Assembly: GCA_021790415.1 (NCBI GenBank)
Contig: JAJYDZ010000120.1
Coordinates: 1-6,102 of the forward strand
Direction: 5' to 3'
Length of the DNA stretch: 6,102 nt
DNA from: Thermoplasmata archaeon
GTDB lineage: Archaea; Thermoplasmatota; Thermoplasmata; Thermoplasmatales; Thermoplasmataceae
Part shown: positions 5,909 to 6,102 of the stretch, in pieces
Position numbering within the stretch: the stretch's first letter is position 1
Layout of the letters: each line of letters begins with the position of its first letter
Notes under the pieces: generated by a model
The model's input: the letters and a program-made list of their open reading frames with translations, nothing else
The model's database searches: none
Told to the model about the DNA's origin: nothing
Made by a program: the position numbers and the translations under genes

Positions 5909-6102
5909 CCATTCACGGGCGATGGTGTTCAAGAGGGAAACGAGGGCACGATTTCAGCATCCGTCCCGTTTTACCGCCATGTTTGCATATGCAGGCTTCC
6001 AGTCCATAACGTCAAGGATAGAGATGCAAATTACCGTACCTGAAAGTATATTGCAGTCTTCAGATGGTCCCTGTTCCTGGCGGTGTAGTGGGGGCAGCCA
6101 TC

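Noticed and set aside
5984..5993. Palindrome TGCATATGCA
   Set aside because: It is a single 10-bp AT-rich palindrome with no repeat partner and no promoter geometry; it is expected by chance at this scale.
5922..6102. Plus-strand open frame from ATG 5922 to the window edge, about 30 nt after a TATA-like sequence
   Set aside because: The peptide is rich in Arg, Ser and Gln with few acidic residues, the TATA box is better explained by the minus-strand gene, and no family is recognisable. It is cut by the edge, so it cannot be judged. The three minus-strand frames here are also broken by stops.
1..6102. CRISPR array, rRNA, insertion-sequence terminal repeats
   Set aside because: I saw no spaced identical repeats, no rRNA-like sequence, and no terminal inverted repeats with a transposase frame.

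Overview
The window reads as an archaeal accessory (defence-type) locus, with every supportable gene on the minus strand. The archaeal call rests on two good TATA boxes, each centred about 24 nt upstream of a GTG start, which is the layout of leaderless archaeal mRNAs. Internal operon genes instead use Shine-Dalgarno sites or stop/start overlaps. ATA, AGA and AGG codons are common. A euryarchaeal or Thermoplasmata-like host is possible, but that is only an impression.

From right to left (the direction of transcription): about 200 bases at the right edge carry nothing I can assign. A TATA promoter (about 5887-5906) then drives a two-gene unit. The first gene encodes a 178-aa winged-helix-like protein resembling the YwgA / Panacea (SocA-like antitoxin) group. 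It overlaps by 17 nt a 158-aa PIN-domain ribonuclease gene. The order and overlap suggest a toxin-antitoxin pair. Next comes about 300 bases with no convincing gene, only an open frame that may be the remnant of one.

A second TATA promoter (about 4588-4598) drives a 45-aa small gene starting at GTG 4568. Its TGA overlaps the ATG of a 1232-aa single-chain restriction-modification enzyme (Type IIG, Eco57I-like). That protein has an N-terminal PD-(D/E)XK nuclease, a central N6-adenine methyltransferase with an NPPY motif, a C-terminal target-recognition region and a long C-terminal extension. A 139-aa protein of unknown function follows 43 nt later behind a strong ribosome binding site. The last gene runs off the left edge and appears frameshifted.

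The likely overall picture is a mobile defence cassette: a restriction-modification operon with small companion genes, next to a PIN toxin module that could stabilise it. The least ordinary parts are the coupled 45-aa gene, the unrecognised 139-aa companion, the YwgA-like/PIN pairing, and short direct repeats that bracket the TATA box of both promoters. The nuclease, methyltransferase and PIN calls rest on visible catalytic motifs. Roles for the small genes and the operators are inference.
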